Assembly (NCBI GenBank): GCA_020847855.1
Contig: JADLBH010000037.1
Location: forward strand, 186,001 to 250,000
Length of the DNA: 64,000 nucleotides
Direction of reading: 5' to 3'
From: Fimbriimonadaceae bacterium
GTDB lineage: Bacteria > Armatimonadota > Fimbriimonadia > Fimbriimonadales > Fimbriimonadaceae
The translations under genes were made by a program, and so were the position numbers. Numbering within the stretch: position 1 is the first letter of the stretch; each line of letters starts with the position of its first letter. The notes under the pieces are model-generated. The model was not told the DNA's origin, ran no database searches, and saw only the letters and a list, made by a program, of their open reading frames with translations. Shown here in pieces: positions 9,049 through 17,198 of the stretch.

Positions 9049-10011
9049 TTGAAGCGGATCGGAGTACTCACGAGCGGGGGCGACGCCCCTGGGATGAACG
9101 CGGCGATCCGGGCGGTGGTGAGGGCAGGGCTCGCCCGTGGCCTCTTGGTGACCGGGTTCCTGCACGGATGGGAAGGCGTCATCCAAGGGGAAGCCGTGCC
9201 GCTCGACTCCAAGGCCGTGGGCGGGATAATTGACAAGGGCGGGACCGTGCTTCGAACCGCCCGCTGCGACGAGTTCCGCGAGTTCGAAGGGCGTAAGAAG
9301 GCCTACGAAATGCTCCAAGCGCAAGGGATTGACGGGCTTGCCGTGATTGGTGGGGACGGCACCCTCGCCGGGGCGAGGGCACTCCAAGAGGAGTTTGGCG
9401 TGCCCGTCGTGGGAATCCCTGGCAGCATAGACAACGACATCTCAGGAACCGACTTTTCCATCGGTTTCGACACGGCGGTGAACACCGCGCTCGAAGCCAT
9501 TGACAAGATTCGGGACACCGCCCACTCCCACGAACGGGTCTTCGTGGTCGAGGTCATGGGTCGTGCCAATGGCTTCATTGGGCTCGAAGTGGCCCTCGGA
9601 TGCGGAGCCGAAGCCGTACTCTTGCCCGAGCTTCCTTACCGCATCAGCGATGTGTGCGACCAGTTGAAGCGATCCCACGCCCGGGGAAAGAGGAGCTCGA
9701 TCATCATCGCCGCGGAGGGCGCGGCCCGCGCCTCGGACGTGAAGGACTTTATCTTTGAGCACACGGGGATCGAGGCCCGCTACCTCGTACTAGGACACAT
9801 GCAACGCGGAGGCAGCCCGACCGCCTTCGACCGGGTCCTTGCGCTACGGCTGGGAGCGCTCGCCGCCAATCGGCTCGCCAGCGGCTTCGAAGGGGAGATG
9901 GTAGGGGTGGACGGGGGCAAGCTCGTCTGCCATCCGCTCAGCTACGTCCTCAGTCACGAGAGGACACTGGACGCCGAGCGGCTCCTGCTCGTGGAGACGA
10001 TGTCCCAATGA
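9049..10011 (+). CDS. pfkA: ATP-dependent 6-phosphofructokinase
   Basis: 320 residues, the normal length. It phosphorylates fructose-6-phosphate to fructose-1,6-bisphosphate, the committing step of glycolysis. Diagnostic motifs are GVLTSGGDAPGMNAAIR at the N-terminus (ATP loop), GGDGT, the catalytic PGSIDNDISGTD (family PGTIDNDI.GTD), EVMGRANG and GHMQRGGSPT. TTG 9049 is the likely start, with GGAGG eight bases upstream. Its stop overlaps the ATG of the following sugar-phosphate kinase (ATGA), so two phosphofructokinase-type kinases are co-expressed. Confidence 0.95.
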   Translation: MKRIGVLTSGGDAPGMNAAIRAVVRAGLARGLLVTGFLHGWEGVIQGEAVPLDSKAVGGIIDKGGTVLRTARCDEFREFEGRKKAYEMLQAQGIDGLAVIGGDGTLAGARALQEEFGVPVVGIPGSIDNDISGTDFSIGFDTAVNTALEAIDKIRDTAHSHERVFVVEVMGRANGFIGLEVALGCGAEAVLLPELPYRISDVCDQLKRSHARGKRSSIIIAAEGAARASDVKDFIFEHTGIEARYLVLGHMQRGGSPTAFDRVLALRLGALAANRLASGFEGEMVGVDGGKLVCHPLSYVLSHERTLDAERLLLVETMSQ

Positions 10012-10955
10012 TCCTCACTGTCACTCCAAACCCCGCCGTGGACCACGTGTACTTCGTGGACGGCCTCGTCTTGAACGACACGAACCGGGTCTTGCGGATC
10101 GAGACCGACGCAGGTGGCAAGGCCGTGAACGTGGCCAGGGTTCTCGCCGCGCTCGGGAACGTGGTGGTGGCGACCGGGTTTGTGGCCGGGGGGAACGGCG
10201 CGTTCGTTCGACACCGTCTCCAAGCAGAGTCCGTGCGCCACGACTTTGTGGACGTCGCTGGCGAGACACGGTCGAACGTGCTCGTTGAGGACGGTTCGGG
10301 AAGGCCGCCTACAATGCTGGGGGCACCGGGTCCCGCCACGACCGGCCTCGAGGTCGAGGCTCTCATCGCGAAGATCGCCGAGTACGGTCCCCAGTGCTCG
10401 CACATCGCGTTGGGCGGGTCCCTGCCAACAGGGTTGGAGCCGAAGGACTTCGCCGCGCTTGTCGGCGTTGCCGCCCGCACCGGCGCACGGGTCGTGGCGG
10501 ACGCGGACGGCGATTCCCTGCGGCTCGCCATCGAGGCGGGGGCCGACATCGTCAAGCCGAACGCAGCCGAGGCAGGCCGGTACCTGGGTCGGGAGGTGCT
10601 CGACCTTGCGGGGGCGCGGGAGGCGGCCCGCCGAATCCAGGCTGCCATGCGACCGGCGAGCGGAGCGGCGGTGGCAATCGTGTCCGCAGGGTCGCTCGGA
10701 GCCGCGATGGCGTGCCCGAGCGGCACCTTCTCAGGGCCAGCGATCGCCGTCGAGGCCAAGAGCACGATTGGGAGCGGAGACTCCATGGTCGCCGGAATCC
10801 TCCACGCGATGGTGGCGGGCATGGGACCGCTCGAGCAACTGTCCTTCGGCCTGGCATCTGGGGCAGCCACCGCGACGACGGACGGGAGCCGCATCGCCTC
10901 GCGAGACGGCATCCTGGGGCTACTGCCCTCCGCGCGCGTAACGTCCGGTGCTTAG
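10008..10955 (+). CDS. 1-phosphofructokinase-like PfkB-family kinase
   Basis: 315 residues of the PfkB/ribokinase fold, closest in pattern to FruK and LacC. It starts ILTVTPNPAVDHVY (family ItvTlNPaiD), has the substrate segment DAGGKAVNVARVLAALG, and ends with the catalytic GSGDSMVAG, the Asp acting as base. The substrate could be fructose-1-phosphate, tagatose-6-phosphate or fructose-6-phosphate; sequence alone does not decide. Translation is coupled to pfkA by an ATGA overlap, which supports a role in the same glycolytic step or in fructose entry. No PTS genes are nearby. Confidence 0.85.
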   Translation: MILTVTPNPAVDHVYFVDGLVLNDTNRVLRIETDAGGKAVNVARVLAALGNVVVATGFVAGGNGAFVRHRLQAESVRHDFVDVAGETRSNVLVEDGSGRPPTMLGAPGPATTGLEVEALIAKIAEYGPQCSHIALGGSLPTGLEPKDFAALVGVAARTGARVVADADGDSLRLAIEAGADIVKPNAAEAGRYLGREVLDLAGAREAARRIQAAMRPASGAAVAIVSAGSLGAAMACPSGTFSGPAIAVEAKSTIGSGDSMVAGILHAMVAGMGPLEQLSFGLASGAATATTDGSRIASRDGILGLLPSARVTSGA

Positions 10956-10992
10956 GCGCTCCCTGGTCGCACCCAGGTACGATTCGCCCGGC

Positions 10993-11078
10993 GCCGGGGT
11001 GGCGGAATGGTAGACGCGGCGGTCTCAAACACCGTTGGGCCAAAACCCGTGCGGGTTCGAGTCCCGCCCCCGGCACCA
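10993..11078 (+). tRNA. tRNA-Leu (anticodon CAA)
   Basis: 86 nt with the acceptor stem GCCGGGG/CCCCGGC, discriminator A and an encoded CCA. The anticodon arm GCGGT-CTCAAAC-ACCGT gives anticodon CAA, reading TTG. There is a long variable arm, as expected for class II leucine tRNA, and the T arm CGGGTTCGAGTCCCG. Located 37 bases after the kinase stop. Confidence 0.95.
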
Positions 11079-11135
11079 AGAAACTTGAGCCCTGCCAGGA
11101 CGTCCTAGGAGAACAGGAATCTTCTCGGTGCGCCC

Positions 11136-11612
11136 ATGGTCATGCTCCTCGCCTCCCTCGCCGCTTCGCAGTGCGCCGCCCCTGGAATGTTCGGAACGCT
11201 GATGAAGGTCACGCCGGTCGCCTCGGGACTTCATAGCCCCTATTCCGAGGCGCGGGCCGTGGTCGTGCGTTCCCAGCGGCTGTGGGACTCCCTCGCCGAA
11301 GAACTCTCACTCACCCTAGAGGCCCGACAGGAGCTTGCGACCTTGCAAGGCCCGCTCCACGGGATGGACTGGGGGAGCGAAATGTTGGTCCTAGCGAGCG
11401 GCGGACTTCGTTCCTCCGGGGGATTCGAGGTCAGTTGGATCCGGGTGACGACTTCGCCCAACTCCGAGTCGTGGAGGCTCACAGCCCGGCTCACCACGCC
11501 GGGCCCGGGCGAGACAGTCACCATGGCGATGACGACGCCATGGGCCGTGTACCGCATGCGAGAACTGCCCGGCGATCCCAGTTTCTTCCTCGAGACCCGG
11601 ACCCGAGACTGA
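11136..11612 (+). CDS. Exported protein with PrcB_C-like domain
   Basis: 158 residues with a short hydrophobic N-terminus (MVMLLASLAASQCAA) that could be a signal peptide, possibly with a lipid-modified Cys. The C-terminal half (GGFEVSWIRV ... TTPWAVYRM) follows the pattern of the PrcB C-terminal domain, a small beta domain found in many exported bacterial proteins and named from the dentilisin complex. Function is unknown. It lies between tRNA-Leu and cinA on the same strand. Confidence 0.6.
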   Translation: MVMLLASLAASQCAAPGMFGTLMKVTPVASGLHSPYSEARAVVVRSQRLWDSLAEELSLTLEARQELATLQGPLHGMDWGSEMLVLASGGLRSSGGFEVSWIRVTTSPNSESWRLTARLTTPGPGETVTMAMTTPWAVYRMRELPGDPSFFLETRTRD

Positions 11613-11634
11613 CCCGCCGCGCCAAAATCGAACC

Positions 11635-12846
11635 GTGAGGGCAGAGACGGTCACAGTCGGCACCGAGATTTTGCTGGGCCAAACAGTGGACAGTAACGCG
11701 GCCCGACTGGGCCAGGTTCTCGCCGACTGTGGCGTGGACCACTATCACCGTCAAGCCGTCGGCGACAATGTCGGCCGCATTGCGGAGGCGATCCAGCTAG
11801 CCCTTTCCCGAGCCGACCTCGTGGTGACGATCGGTGGGCTGGGCCCGACCGAGGACGATACGACTCGGGAAGGCGTCGCCAAGGCGACTGGCCTCCCCTT
11901 GGTCGAACACGCGGAGACGCTCGCCGACCTGGAAGAGCTTTTTCGAAGGCGGAACCTCACCTGGCTCGAATCCCAGGCTCGGCAGGCGCACCTCCCTCGT
12001 GGCAGCGAACCGATCCCGAACCCGAACGGCACGGCTCCCGGCCTCTGGCTCCCGCTAGCGGACGGCAAGGTCGTCGCTTGCTTCCCCGGTCCGCCACGAG
12101 AGTTCAACCCTATGGTGGAAACGTGGCTGCGCGACCGCCTCGCTTCCCTGGGGCACCCGCCACTAGTCAGTATCACGGTCCGGGTCACCGGTATCGGTGA
12201 GAGCCTCGTGGAGGAAAAGCTCCGAGACATGCTCGACAGCCCTCTGGCGACCGTGGCCACCTATGCGAAGACGGCCGAGGTTCACGTGAGGGTCGCGGCC
12301 AAGGGCTTGGCTGCGGCACAGACTATGGCGGAGGCCGTCCGAGAAAGGCTGGGGCCGAACGTCTATGCCCTCGGATCAAGCACACTGCCCGAGGTGGTCG
12401 TCGCTCGATTGTGCGATCGCCGCGAGACCCTTGCCGTGGCCGAGAGTTGCACCGGAGGCCTCCTCGGTGGAGCGGTGACCAGCGTCGCAGGTTCCTCCGA
12501 TGTTTTCCTCGGCGGGTTCCTCGCCTATTCGAACGGGCTCAAGGCGAGCCTGCTCGGAGTCGCGCAATCCACCTTGGAGCGGCGCGGTGCGGTCTCGGAG
12601 GAGTGTGCCGTGGAGATGGCCCAGGGTGCTCAACGCGCCGCTGGAGCGGACTGGGCGATCAGCGTCACCGGCATTGCAGGTCCGGGCGGCGGGAGCGAGG
12701 AGAAGCCGGTCGGCCTCGTCTGGATCGCGATGGTCGGTCCGAGCGGCTGCGTTGCGCACCGGTCGCTCTTGCCGGGCAACCGCGCAACGATCCGGGAGCG
12801 GGCTGTCGCCCGTGCCCTCAACCTACTTCGGCTCGCCCTCGACTAG
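11635..12846 (+). CDS. cinA: CinA family nicotinamide-nucleotide amidase
   Basis: 403 residues, the full two-domain length. The N-terminal MoaB/MogA-like domain has AETVTVGTEILLGQTVDSNA, TIGGLGPTEDDTTRE and FPGPPREF. The C-terminal deamidase domain has LAVAESCTGGLLGGAVTSVAGSS and VTGIAGPGGGSEEKPVGLVWIA. The enzyme hydrolyses NMN to nicotinate mononucleotide, recycling pyridine nucleotides, and the N-terminal domain may act on ADP-ribose. GTG 11635 is the start. The end overlaps the convergent S9 peptidase gene by four bases. Confidence 0.95.
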   Translation: MRAETVTVGTEILLGQTVDSNAARLGQVLADCGVDHYHRQAVGDNVGRIAEAIQLALSRADLVVTIGGLGPTEDDTTREGVAKATGLPLVEHAETLADLEELFRRRNLTWLESQARQAHLPRGSEPIPNPNGTAPGLWLPLADGKVVACFPGPPREFNPMVETWLRDRLASLGHPPLVSITVRVTGIGESLVEEKLRDMLDSPLATVATYAKTAEVHVRVAAKGLAAAQTMAEAVRERLGPNVYALGSSTLPEVVVARLCDRRETLAVAESCTGGLLGGAVTSVAGSSDVFLGGFLAYSNGLKASLLGVAQSTLERRGAVSEECAVEMAQGAQRAAGADWAISVTGIAGPGGGSEEKPVGLVWIAMVGPSGCVAHRSLLPGNRATIRERAVARALNLLRLALD

Positions 12847-14930
12847 CCGGGGATCTCGCCCACCATCCGTTCCAGGAAGAACTCCATCATGCGTTGCTGA
12901 TTGAGGCCGGAGTGACCGGCATCGGTTCCCACTTGCACCTCGATGGACTTGCCCAGTTGAGAGAACTTCCGCACCATGTTCAGCGTGTTCTCCGGGTGGG
13001 TGTTGTCGTCCGCAGTTCCATAGTAGAGCATCAGCCACCCTTGAAGGCGGTCGGCATAGGTGAGGGCGGACCCAGCGTCGTATCCGGCCTTGTTCTCTTC
13101 CAGAAGCCCCATGTACCGCTCGGTGTAGATCGTGTCGTAGTTCCGCCAGTCGTTCACGCACGAAGAGGCACTGGCCGCGGCATAGAGGTCTGGGTAGCGC
13201 AAGAGGAGCATGAGGGACGCATAGCCGCCGTACGATGTGCCGTTCACACCGATCTTCTTGGCGTCCACATAGGGCAGCTTCGTGAGCTCGCGGACACCGG
13301 CAGCCTGGTCGTCCATGTCCACAATTCCCAACTTGCCATACGTCGCGTCGCGGAAGGCCTTGCCCCTAGCACCCGTGCCCCGGTTCTCGAAGGTCGCTAC
13401 GAGGAACCCGAAGTGAACCTCGTCAGGGGGTCTGCGAAAGGTCTCGCTATGGCTGGATCCGTGCGCGTCGAGGGGCCCTCCATAGACGTCCACGATCAGA
13501 GGGTACTTGCGCGAAGGGTCGAAGTTCCTCGGCTTGAAAAGCGTGCCGTGGAGCAGAGTCTTCCCGTCGGCAGCCGTGAAGGTGACCCGCTCGGGCCAAG
13601 GGAACTCTCCGGCGGCCTTCGACAGAGGAGGGAGGAGGACCGCCACTTCTTTGCCCTCGAGCGCTCGGAGGCTCACCGCAGGGGGCGCGTCCGTGGCTTG
13701 GAAGGTGTCCACGAAATATGCGCCATCTGGTGAGAGATCAACCCTATGGTTGAAACGAGGGTCGGTCAACCTTCGATTCCCCTTCCCGTCCATGTTCGCG
13801 ACATAGAGCTGTCCCTTCGCCCCATTGTCCTCGGCAGCCGCCATATAGAAAACTCGGCGACCCGCGAGGTCAATGCGAACGATCCTGAGGAAGTCCACCT
13901 GGTTCTCGGTCACCGGGCTCAGCGAGCCCGTCTTGGAGTCGAGCAATCCGAGGTTCAAGTAGCCGTTCCGCTCGTGCTCGTAGAGAACCTTGCCTTTCCA
14001 GGCTTCCCCGCCAGGAAGGGTCTCGAGCCAAGTGAATCCAAGCTTGTTCTCACTGTACGTGCTAGGGCTCGACTCGGAAACGATCACCCGGACGCTCCCT
14101 GTGGCAGGGTCGGCGGCGCACACCTGCATGGTCCGCTGCCTGCGGTCCGTCCGCCGGAACACAAGCTCCTTGCCGTCGGGCGACCAGGAAACGTCGTATA
14201 CATAGTGACCAGTCTCGGGCGAGCCCGCGCTAGAGGAGGTCGCGACTGCAACGGTCTTGCCGGTCGTTGTGTCGTACACTTCGAGTCCGACTTCGGGGTT
14301 CGGGAATCCTGGCTTTGGGAAGAGTTGGACCCGAGCGCCTGCCGAGTAGCCCGCCTGCCCATGCATGATATACGTGGGCACGACCTTGCTCTCATCGAAA
14401 CGATAAAACCATAGGAACCTGCCATCGGGCGAGAACCCCATCGCCTCGTTCTGACCGAGCTCTTCCCCATAGACCCAGCTCGCTTGCCCGAACTTGACAC
14501 CGTCCATGCCTCCGCTCAACGTGAGGGGGATCGGCTCGTTGTCGGTGGACTCTAGGAACACGTTGCCCTCACGGAACACCGCCTTGGTCGCGCCATCGGG
14601 ATGGACCGCAGTGTCGTATTGCCCGCCCCGGCCCGGTGCGCGCCGTCCCCCGCCTTGTCGGGCTTGGGTTACTTCGTCCGGCAGAGAGTCCGTCGTTTCG
14701 CTTTTGCCGTTCTTGGGATCGAGCAGCATCCACTGGTCCCCGGAGCGCCAGGCCAACTTCCCGCCCTCGACCCATCGTGTCGCAACCGTGCGGTTGGGCC
14801 ACTCCTTCCCAAGCTGGCTTCGGGACTCGCCCGCGCCCTTGGCAGACGGGAACCTCGCGAGCCGGTTCTGGCCCTGGGACAGGGCGGCAGCCGTGAGGAC
14901 GAAGAGGACTGGGACGGCTCGGCCGCTCAT
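12843..14930 (-). CDS. Exported S9 family prolyl peptidase (dipeptidyl-peptidase IV type)
   Basis: 695 residues. A signal peptide (VPVLFVLTAAALSQGQ) is followed by a DPP IV-type beta-propeller region and a C-terminal alpha/beta hydrolase. The catalytic triad is visible: Ser in GTSYGGYAS, Asp in YYGTADDNTHPEN and His in DAGHSGL. It would cleave dipeptides ending in Pro or Ala from peptides outside the cytoplasm. Its start overlaps the DUF554 gene stop by four bases, placing it at the end of a long minus-strand run. Confidence 0.9.
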   Translation of the reverse strand: MSGRAVPVLFVLTAAALSQGQNRLARFPSAKGAGESRSQLGKEWPNRTVATRWVEGGKLAWRSGDQWMLLDPKNGKSETTDSLPDEVTQARQGGGRRAPGRGGQYDTAVHPDGATKAVFREGNVFLESTDNEPIPLTLSGGMDGVKFGQASWVYGEELGQNEAMGFSPDGRFLWFYRFDESKVVPTYIMHGQAGYSAGARVQLFPKPGFPNPEVGLEVYDTTTGKTVAVATSSSAGSPETGHYVYDVSWSPDGKELVFRRTDRRQRTMQVCAADPATGSVRVIVSESSPSTYSENKLGFTWLETLPGGEAWKGKVLYEHERNGYLNLGLLDSKTGSLSPVTENQVDFLRIVRIDLAGRRVFYMAAAEDNGAKGQLYVANMDGKGNRRLTDPRFNHRVDLSPDGAYFVDTFQATDAPPAVSLRALEGKEVAVLLPPLSKAAGEFPWPERVTFTAADGKTLLHGTLFKPRNFDPSRKYPLIVDVYGGPLDAHGSSHSETFRRPPDEVHFGFLVATFENRGTGARGKAFRDATYGKLGIVDMDDQAAGVRELTKLPYVDAKKIGVNGTSYGGYASLMLLLRYPDLYAAASASSCVNDWRNYDTIYTERYMGLLEENKAGYDAGSALTYADRLQGWLMLYYGTADDNTHPENTLNMVRKFSQLGKSIEVQVGTDAGHSGLNQQRMMEFFLERMVGEIPG

Positions 14931-15655
14931 GCCTCAGGTTTACCCGGCCGCTGGGCCCACCGCGCCGAAACAAGCTCAAAAAGCGGTGCTAGTAGGAGCG
15001 CAGGGAGGAAGTTCTCGCTCCGAATCTCGACGACGCCCAGGAGCCCGAGCCCGATCGCGACCAGGATCAAGCCCCCCACCGCGGTGATCTCCTCGATGAC
15101 GCCAGGCCGTTCCGCCACCTTCGAGAGCGGCCGAGCCGCCAGGGTCAGTGTCCCCTGGATCAGCAAGACCGCCAGAGTCGAGCTCAGTACGCCCTGGCCG
15201 AAGGTCTGCGATCCTGCAGACAAGAACAGGGCCGCCGTGCCGTCGAGGAGCGACTTCACACCCAGCAGATCGAGCTTGTTGCGCATCCCGTCCTCGATGC
15301 AGCCCAGCAGGGTCATCGGACCGATGCAGAAGAGGACCGTGGCCGTTACCAAGCCCTCGTTGAACCCTTCGCCCCCGCCCAGGCCGAGCCGCATCTGATC
15401 GGCGATCCAATCCATCCCATGGTGGATGCCGAGCGCACCTCCGATCACCCCTCCCACCACCAAGGCGGCTGCGGCCAAGATCGGGTTCTTGCTCGGCACG
15501 AACATCCTCATTCCCAGCCCCACCGTGACCAGGCCCATGCCCGACATCGCCAGGGTTTTCAGGCTCGGCACCAAGACCGAGCCGATCGCCAAGCCCAGTA
15601 AAGAACCCACGAGGACCGCGGCGGCATTGAGAAGCGCCCCGCGCGGAACCCTCAA
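14927..15655 (-). CDS. DUF554 family multi-pass membrane protein
   Basis: 242 residues with about six hydrophobic segments and Gly-rich helices typical of DUF554: the N-terminal GALLNAAAVLVGSLLGLAIG, the middle ATVLFCIGPMTLLGCIEDG, and SLLDGTAALFLSAG. The family is widespread, and its function is not established, although transport has been proposed. It overlaps both lgt (upstream) and the S9 peptidase (downstream) by four bases, so it is part of an operon. Confidence 0.85.
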   Translation of the reverse strand: MRVPRGALLNAAAVLVGSLLGLAIGSVLVPSLKTLAMSGMGLVTVGLGMRMFVPSKNPILAAAALVVGGVIGGALGIHHGMDWIADQMRLGLGGGEGFNEGLVTATVLFCIGPMTLLGCIEDGMRNKLDLLGVKSLLDGTAALFLSAGSQTFGQGVLSSTLAVLLIQGTLTLAARPLSKVAERPGVIEEITAVGGLILVAIGLGLLGVVEIRSENFLPALLLAPLFELVSARWAQRPGKPEA

Positions 15656-16443
15656 ACCGAGATTTCAGAGGCTTTCGGTCGAGGACGGCGGGCCCATGCT
15701 ATGCCTGCCCCCAGGATGACCATCGCGAGACTGAGCCATTGAGCGTTCGTCAGGCCAAGGTAGCTCACCGCGCTCGATACGATCCCGGCCCGGAACTCCT
15801 CTTCCGATCCGGCCCGTAGAAACTCATACAGGAACCGGCTCGCCCCAAAGACGGCAAGCATCGCGCCGAACGACGCCCCGAACGGGGGTGCGGCCTTCTC
15901 GCGGCGAGCGAGGATCCACGCTCCGATCAGAAGCAGGGCAGTGTCCACCAGTTGGGCGGGAAGGTGACGCTCCGTCCCTGCGCCGACCGGGACCGCACAC
16001 CAAAGGTCGCTGGGCCTGCCGTAGCAACAGCCGTTCAGCAGGCAGCCTATACGCCCGATCGCCTGAGCCACCAGAACCGGCACCGCGATCACGTCCATGA
16101 ACTCCCAGAACCCGACCTTGGCGATGCGACGCCAGAGAGAGAAGCCCAAGATGCCTCCGATCAGCCCTCCGAAGCTCGTCAGACCCTCGAAGCGCAACGA
16201 CCAAAGTTGCTGTGGGTTCGTCGAATAGAAGTCCCAGTGTTGGACGATATAGGCCAGCCTCGCAGCGAGCACGCCAGGGAGCACCAACCACGGCGCACAG
16301 TCCCACACCTTTTCGGGCGCGATGCCCCATCGCGGTGCTCGAAGCCGGCCCATCCAGACCGCGACCAAGACTGCGGTCACGAGCAAAACCCCATAGGAGC
16401 GGAGCTCGAACCCATTGGGCAGACGGAAGATCACGGGAAACAT
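15652..16443 (-). CDS. lgt: Prolipoprotein diacylglyceryl transferase
   Basis: 263 residues with about seven membrane segments. It transfers diacylglycerol from phosphatidylglycerol to the lipobox Cys of prelipoproteins. The start (FRLPNGFELRSYGVLL) and SFGGLIGGILGF match the Lgt pattern, and the signature region reads GRIGCLLNGCCYG where many homologues have GRIGNFxNxExYG; this Cys-rich variant occurs in several environmental phyla. The upstream neighbour is itself a lipoprotein gene (3-base gap), and several lipoproteins in this window would be substrates. Confidence 0.88.
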   Translation of the reverse strand: MFPVIFRLPNGFELRSYGVLLVTAVLVAVWMGRLRAPRWGIAPEKVWDCAPWLVLPGVLAARLAYIVQHWDFYSTNPQQLWSLRFEGLTSFGGLIGGILGFSLWRRIAKVGFWEFMDVIAVPVLVAQAIGRIGCLLNGCCYGRPSDLWCAVPVGAGTERHLPAQLVDTALLLIGAWILARREKAAPPFGASFGAMLAVFGASRFLYEFLRAGSEEEFRAGIVSSAVSYLGLTNAQWLSLAMVILGAGIAWARRPRPKASEISV

Positions 16444-16445
16444 GG

Positions 16446-17198
16446 CTAGATCCTCGCCACCTCGCCCGAGAGCCGCTCCGCACGCTCCACCACCGTGCGA
16501 GCCGTCACTTGGTCGCCCGCTTTGGCATAGAGGCTCGCGGCCAAGAGCAGCGCGGCCCGGACGTGGACGAAGCGAGTCTCGAGGAACGCCGCGCCCTCTG
16601 GAGTCTCGGGGTCTACGATGGTCTCCTGGTGCTGGACAACCGCGTCCACCAAGAGCTTCGCAAACTCCTTGCCGTCACCCTTCGCCTCCGGGACGATCTC
16701 ATAGAGAACCGCCATGAGGATCGGTGCCTTGTTCGAGGGGTTGGCGGTGAACGTGCTCCGTACGGTCTTGATCGCCGCCTGGTTCTCGCCGAAGTGGGCC
16801 ATGGCCCGAGCCAGCCGCAACCGGTCGTTCACGCTCCGATCCTCGTTCTTGGCCGAGGTGACGGCCCGCTCGTAGAGGCCCTTCGCGGTCTTCCAGTCAC
16901 CCTTGAGGCGGTATGCGTCCCCAAACTGCCAGCACTCGTCGTCTCGGATCCTCTTGGGGTCAATCCCCGCGAGCTCCCGATTCAGATAGTCCGCGACCAG
17001 CGCGTCCTTCTCGCTCGCCTTCACCGCCCCCTTCGCGATCCGTTCGTCGAGATCGGCCATGAGGCCTGCGATGTTCCGAGCAAGGACACTGCCGCTCACC
17101 GGCAAGCCAGGACGGCTCACGTTCGGATCGGACTTCCAAGGCTGCGAACAACCTGCCAGGACGAGGAGGATCGCCAAGCTAGAGCGCGGTCGCGGCAC
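16446..17198 (-). CDS. TPR-like lipoprotein
   Basis: 250 residues. The N-terminus has basic residues, a hydrophobic stretch and the lipobox LVLAGC, so it is lipid-anchored. The body is helical; a segment such as FGDAYRLKGDWKTAKGLYERAV and later alanine-rich helices look like tetratricopeptide-type repeats. A scaffold or assembly role is possible. The start overlaps the pyrC end by 20 bases, and lgt begins three bases after its stop. Confidence 0.7.
   Translation of the reverse strand: MPRPRSSLAILLVLAGCSQPWKSDPNVSRPGLPVSGSVLARNIAGLMADLDERIAKGAVKASEKDALVADYLNRELAGIDPKRIRDDECWQFGDAYRLKGDWKTAKGLYERAVTSAKNEDRSVNDRLRLARAMAHFGENQAAIKTVRSTFTANPSNKAPILMAVLYEIVPEAKGDGKEFAKLLVDAVVQHQETIVDPETPEGAAFLETRFVHVRAALLLAASLYAKAGDQVTARTVVERAERLSGEVARI

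Noticed and set aside
8436-9236. Minus-strand ORF of 266 residues across the polA start and the tfoX-like gene
   Set aside because: Low-complexity shadow frame overlapping polA in the same orientation and TfoX/pfkA on the other strand; no motif.
10552-11234. Minus-strand ORFs over tRNA-Leu (…GRDSNPHG…)
   Set aside because: The peptide is the well-known false translation of a tRNA; the clover-leaf is clear on the plus strand.
13507-13806. Plus-strand ORFs inside the S9 peptidase gene (also 12411-13733, 17059-18477, 20129-21748, 32431-33756)
   Set aside because: Long antisense frames are expected in GC-rich genes; they lack recognisable motifs and the opposite-strand genes are certain.
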